From assembly GCA_021770755.1 (NCBI GenBank), contig JAETQI010000042.1, forward strand, positions 1-48,441: a stretch of 48,441 bases of DNA, written 5' to 3'. Positions 45,356 through 48,441 of this stretch are shown piece after piece. Below the pieces are notes generated by a model that worked only from the letters and a program-made list of their open reading frames with translations, was not told the origin of the DNA and ran no database searches. The first letter of the stretch is position 1; each line of letters starts with the position of its first letter. This DNA is from Lachnospiraceae bacterium. GTDB taxonomy: Bacteria > Bacillota > Clostridia > Lachnospirales > Lachnospiraceae. The position numbers and the translations under genes are program-made.

Positions 45356-46267
45356 TCAGATATCACGATCCTGCCATTTTTTCCGATATTCTGACGGTGT
45401 ACAGTGCGCGTATTCCCGAAAGACTTTACCAAAATAACTGCTGTTCCCAAGACCGCAGGCGTGGCTGACCGCCGTGACAGGTTCCTGTCCCCGCGCGAGC
45501 ATCTGGCAGGCGGCCTGCAGGCGGTAAGCTTTGATATACGCTGCAGGTGTCATGTGCAAACTGTCATGAAACACCCTGAAACACTCCCGTTCGCTTAAAT
45601 ATGCCGCTGCCGCAAGCGTCGGGATCGCGATCTTTTCCGGGTAATGCTCATGGATGTAAGTCATCATCAGCTTTAGTTTATCGCTGTTTTTGTTGTATTT
45701 ACTTTTTTTCTCCAGTACAGGGCGGCATCGTTCAAAGAGCAGGAGCCATATTTCCGAAAGGGATTCCCGCAGTTTTATTTCATATCCGAAGCTGTTTTCA
45801 GTGAAGCGAAATGATTCCACGATCCGTTTTAAGATGCCTTCGTCTGCCGCATTGTCTGGAAAAAGGGGGATCAGCTCAATCTGCGGAGCCATCACAATGG
45901 GGGTGATATATTTTTGTTCGATCCTGCTCCCCTGTTCCCCGGCGATCAGAGAGCCGTCAAAGATATGAAGCAACTGGATATTTTTTTCTGTCTGGGACAT
46001 TGCTTTTGTCATATGGAGTATGCCGGAATTTACCATGCCGCCGCTTCCGGCGGGAAACGATAATCTTCCGCCAGGCGTATGGTACTCGAGACAGCCGCTC
46101 TCCATGTAAAAAAGCTCGACAGCCTTGTGCCAGTGCCATGGCACATATCGCCCTGTGTATCTGTCGAGTTCCGCCCTTGAAGCAATGTAGGGAAAATCAT
46201 TCGCGAAACCGGGAAATAATTCTTCCTTGCTTCCGGTGTGAAATTCTATGCTGTGGATAGTTTTCAT
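45356..46267 (-). CDS. AraC family transcriptional regulator with cupin sensor domain
   Basis: The protein has 303 residues. The N-terminal half is a cupin-like ligand domain (YVPWHWHKAVELFYMESGCL with the H-W-H pattern, SFPAGSGGMVNSGILH). The C-terminal AraC/XylS domain has two helix-turn-helices: YIHEHYPEKIAIPTLAAAAY with LSERECFRVFHDSL, and VSHACGLGNSSYFGKVFREY then CTPSEYRKKWQ. The ligand is unknown. AGAGGT precedes the ATG. It lies upstream of the HD gene and near a tandem repeat array; the target could be its own operon. Confidence 0.92.
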   Translation of the reverse strand: MKTIHSIEFHTGSKEELFPGFANDFPYIASRAELDRYTGRYVPWHWHKAVELFYMESGCLEYHTPGGRLSFPAGSGGMVNSGILHMTKAMSQTEKNIQLLHIFDGSLIAGEQGSRIEQKYITPIVMAPQIELIPLFPDNAADEGILKRIVESFRFTENSFGYEIKLRESLSEIWLLLFERCRPVLEKKSKYNKNSDKLKLMMTYIHEHYPEKIAIPTLAAAAYLSERECFRVFHDSLHMTPAAYIKAYRLQAACQMLARGQEPVTAVSHACGLGNSSYFGKVFREYAHCTPSEYRKKWQDRDI

Positions 46268-46317
46268 GTCTGTACCTCTTGTGTGTCAGAGTATGTTTCG
46301 AATATGCTCTATATTTT

Positions 46318-46580
46318 ATGCACACGGGCGTCCAGAGGAAGAAAGTCAGCAAGCGCTGACGGACGCGCGGCGCGGCGAGTATGGAAGAAAGCTCTTCCCT
46401 ACTCGATTGTACACATGCGTCCAGAGGAAAAATGTCAGCAAGCGCTGACGGACGCGCGGCGCGGCGAGTAGTGAAGAAGGCTCTTCCCTACTCGATTGCA
46501 CACGTGCGTCCAGAGGAAGAAAGTCAGCAAGCGCTGACGGACGCCCGGAGCGGCGAGTATGGGAAGAAGATTCTTCCTTA
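46318..46580 (-). repeat. Tandem array of three ~89-bp structured repeat units
   Basis: Units begin at about 46318, 46408 and 46497. Each has GCGTCC...GGACGC around GTCAGC-AAGC-GCTGAC, with AGAGGAA bases between the stems, then GGCGCGGCGAG and a second hairpin CGAGTA...CTACTCG enclosing a GAAGA/TCTTC pair. The third unit is degraded at its right end (TTCTTCCTTAAAG). The units are head-to-tail without spacers. They are the reverse complement of the family seen once at 17.45 kb. Open frames crossing the array are products of its composition. The rest of the 46.27-46.79 kb gap shows only a TATAAT at 46741-46746 without a clear -35. Confidence 0.85.
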
Positions 46581-46791
46581 AAGGATACCATAAAATCATA
46601 CGGATGAGTTATTATTTTTTTAAAAAATAATTTGTAATCATATACAAAGCTGCCAACAGTGCAAAGAGTACTTAGAGTTTATGAAAAAGCCTCTTGAATC
46701 CATCGAGAACTTGTTGTAGCGATAAAAAATGTGAAAGTAGTATAATATTTTTGTATCAACAGTTTAAATAAATATGCAAGGGAGATTTTTT

Positions 46792-48066
46792 ATGACAGAG
46801 ATTCAAAAAAAATTGGAAAGCTATATTACCGCAGAAATGAACTATTGGGATTTTTCTGGCGTTGTAAGAATTATACAGAATGGAAGAATTTTATCTGAAA
46901 CTTGTCGCGGATATTCAAATATTGAATTTGGCATTAAAAATACAATGGAAACAAAATTTACGGTTGCCTCTGTTACCAAACAGTTTACAGCGTTTGCAAT
47001 TATGATTTTGTATGACAAAGGATTGTTGCAACTTGATGAAAAAGCAAATTGGTATCTGCCCCCAAACATGCAGATTCCTTCGGAAATAAAAATTCATCAT
47101 CTTTTATCCCATACGTCGGGACTGCATAATAATTACAATTTTGAAGATGATTTTTATGTGGGCGAGGATAGAAAGCCTTATGATAAGGAACAGTTTTTTA
47201 GAAACTGGATTATTAGGGAGCCTATAAAGAAGCCAGGGAAAGAATTCGAATATAATAATTCTAATTATAATTTGCTTGCATGGATTATTGAATATGTTTC
47301 AGGGCAGACTTACAATGATTTTTTGCAGGAAAACATTTTCTCGAAAATAGGAATGAATAATACTATGTTCGATAATGGTCAAATTATTATTCAAAACAAA
47401 GCAAACAATTATATGCATGATTACGGAAAACTGGTCAGAGTACCTTATACAAATAATTTATATAGTATTGGCGCAGGTGCGTTGGTTACGAATTGTGATG
47501 ACCTTCAAAACTGGTATGAATGCCTTAAAAACAGGAAAATTTTATCGGAAAATGCATATGGGATCTATCTGTCAGAAAACAAAAACAATTATTGTTATGG
47601 GTTAGAGCGATATGAGGAAGACAGAACGATTAAGTATGCACATGGTGGAGACATGCTTGGTGTATCTGCCTATACCCAATACTATTTTGATGAAGATATT
47701 TGCATTATCGTTATATCGAATACAGAATCATTAGATCAATATCGTTTCGGGAATGGCATTGCTGCAATCTTACATAATAAACAAGCACCTGTTTCATACA
47801 GACCGGGGGAAATTTTTCTGTCACCAGAAGAACTTGAGAAATATACAGGAACGTATCTTCCCGGTAAGATACATATAGAGCAAAAAAACGGAAAACTGTA
47901 TTTGGTTCGTGTTAATCAGAATATTCATATTGAATTGTACTGTGTAGGCAAAGATAGTTTCAAAAGACGATTTGAAGAACAACAAACAATCCACAAGTTA
48001 ATTTCCGAGGGTGATATAAAGCCTTCAGTGTGGGGATATGAGCTTATAAGTAAGCAATTTATATGA
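46792..48066 (+). CDS. Serine beta-lactamase-like hydrolase (class C / PBP4* type)
   Basis: The protein has 424 residues and no evident signal peptide. The catalytic fold is clear: S60-x-x-K63 in TVASVTKQFTAF, Y154-x-N156 in FEYNNSNYNLLAWI, and H284-GG in YAHGGDMLGVSAY; LLSHTSGLHNN is also typical. The C-terminal 90 residues form an extra domain (LEKYTGTYLPGKIHIEQKNG) common in esterase/D-aminopeptidase members. It may be an esterase, peptidase or tolerance factor; real beta-lactamase activity is not implied. AAGGGAG lies seven bases before ATG 46792. The coding sequence is clearly more AT-rich than its neighbours and lies between a repeat array and a MITE-like element, suggesting acquisition. 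Confidence 0.88.
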   Translation: MTEIQKKLESYITAEMNYWDFSGVVRIIQNGRILSETCRGYSNIEFGIKNTMETKFTVASVTKQFTAFAIMILYDKGLLQLDEKANWYLPPNMQIPSEIKIHHLLSHTSGLHNNYNFEDDFYVGEDRKPYDKEQFFRNWIIREPIKKPGKEFEYNNSNYNLLAWIIEYVSGQTYNDFLQENIFSKIGMNNTMFDNGQIIIQNKANNYMHDYGKLVRVPYTNNLYSIGAGALVTNCDDLQNWYECLKNRKILSENAYGIYLSENKNNYCYGLERYEEDRTIKYAHGGDMLGVSAYTQYYFDEDICIIVISNTESLDQYRFGNGIAAILHNKQAPVSYRPGEIFLSPEELEKYTGTYLPGKIHIEQKNGKLYLVRVNQNIHIELYCVGKDSFKRRFEEQQTIHKLISEGDIKPSVWGYELISKQFI

Positions 48067-48100
48067 TGAATAATAAAAGTTAATCGAATGTTTAGCGGTA

Positions 48101-48299
48101 GAGCGTGTTTGAAAAATGCTTTCCGTCAGATGTGCGTCACAGTTTGTGGGAAATGAAATCATCTTTCAGATGATTGGCCGAATGAAGGAGGCATAGTGGG
48201 CTATGTTGACTGAATTCGGTGCAAATATCACGCAAAGTGGTGAATATGACGCATACGCGTCGTTATACAGATGGCGGGAATGATTTTTCAAACACGCTC
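48101..48299 (+). mobile_element. Family A MITE-like element, copy 3 (complete)
   Basis: The 199-bp element has perfect 17-bp terminal inverted repeats, GAGCGTGTTTGAAAAAT and its complement, flanked by TA (48099-48100 and 48300-48301). Compared with the other copies it has an extra piece near 48150-48172 containing ATCATCT-TTC-AGATGAT. Its interior holds CGACGC-ATAC-GCGTCG and GCATAG...CTATG hairpins. A 26-codon open frame behind AAGGAGG covers 48203-48283. No transposase is encoded. Confidence 0.85.
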
Positions 48300-48302
48300 T
48301 AG

Positions 48303-48441
48303 TACTCCATCCAGTTAGAAATTGAAGTATGGGGCTGCATGGTTCGTGCCAGTGCTAGGCAAAATTTCGACGGCGATGCGGTGGCATCGTCTAGAAATTT
48401 TAACGACGCAATGGTGCGAAACAGGTAGTCACAGACTTCAA
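48303..48441 (+). repeat. Family B palindromic repeat, copy 3 (cut by window edge)
   Basis: It begins TACTCCATCCAG one base after the TA flanking the family A element. It contains the hairpin AAAATTTCGACGGCGATGC / GCATCGTCTAGAAATTTT and ends at the window edge with ACTTCAA. Its last 90 bases are the reverse complement of family B copy 1, and its ends appear to be inverted repeats. The remaining right end lies outside the window. Confidence 0.7.

Noticed and set aside
46318-46580. A possible CRISPR array
   Set aside because: The ~89-bp units are contiguous with no unique spacers, and no cas genes are present.
46238-46591. Several 66-81 codon frames over the tandem repeat array
   Set aside because: They arise from the repeat composition in different frames, with repeated peptides but no ribosome sites or domains.

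Overview
The window is chromosomal DNA around the replication origin of a low-to-medium GC Firmicute, most likely a member of the Lachnospiraceae (Clostridia). The evidence is the rpmH-dnaA-dnaN-S4-recF-gyrB-gyrA core, the left-arm order rpmH-rnpA-yidD-yidC-jag-mnmE-mnmG-rsmG followed by parA-parB-DUF4446-serS-DUF3881, strong Shine-Dalgarno sites, consensus Firmicute parS sites and DnaA boxes of the TTATCCACA type. I cannot name the genus. Genes mostly point away from the origin at about 21.0-22.9 kb: leftward below 20.7 kb and mainly rightward above 21.4 kb.

Layout. 1-1.43 kb: end of a decayed integrative element (excisionase end plus a tyrosine integrase broken by frameshifts and a stop), head-on to a tRNA-Arg(CCT) and a degenerate second tRNA-Arg copy. 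1.9-8.4 kb (minus): DUF3881 gene, serS, an unknown gene, an HD-GYP protein with an Ala/Pro linker, a DUF4446 gene, parB and parA. 8.4-11.1 kb: an AT-rich gap with two perfect parS sites, mobile-element-like repeats and an LD-carboxypeptidase/MccF-like gene. 11.1-20.7 kb (minus): a two-component pair whose response regulator has lost its normal C-terminus to a repeat, then rsmG, an NYN/OST-HTH gene, mnmG, mnmE, jag, yidC, yidD, rnpA and rpmH. 20.9-30.1 kb: bipartite oriC with dnaA, dnaN, the S4 gene, recF, gyrB and gyrA. 30.1-46.3 kb: accessory and housekeeping genes, including a nuclease-fold-like unknown, cardiolipin synthase, a GH29 fucosidase, an unknown coiled-coil protein, a CheC-CheY pair, a Sel1-SGNH fusion, a UDP-sugar pyrophosphorylase with a HAD phosphatase, a MATE exporter, a PF06541-type membrane protein, a membrane GDPD, an HD protein and an AraC regulator. 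46.3-48.4 kb: a three-unit tandem structured repeat, an AT-rich serine hydrolase and another repeat copy.

The least explained content is non-coding. Family A is a MITE-like element of 182-199 bp with 17-bp terminal inverted repeats (GAGCGTGTTTGAAAAAT) between TA dinucleotides. Each of its three sizeable copies lies inside, or one base from, a second palindromic element, family B (TACTCCATCC ends). One A copy is fused in frame to a response regulator gene; the two full-length copies each hold a 26-codon open frame behind an AAGGAGG. A separate structured repeat family occurs at 17.45 kb and as three ~89-bp tandem units at 46.3 kb. It has two hairpins, and the outer stem of one differs in sequence between loci while pairing is kept, with a CUUCCUCU-like bulge preserved.
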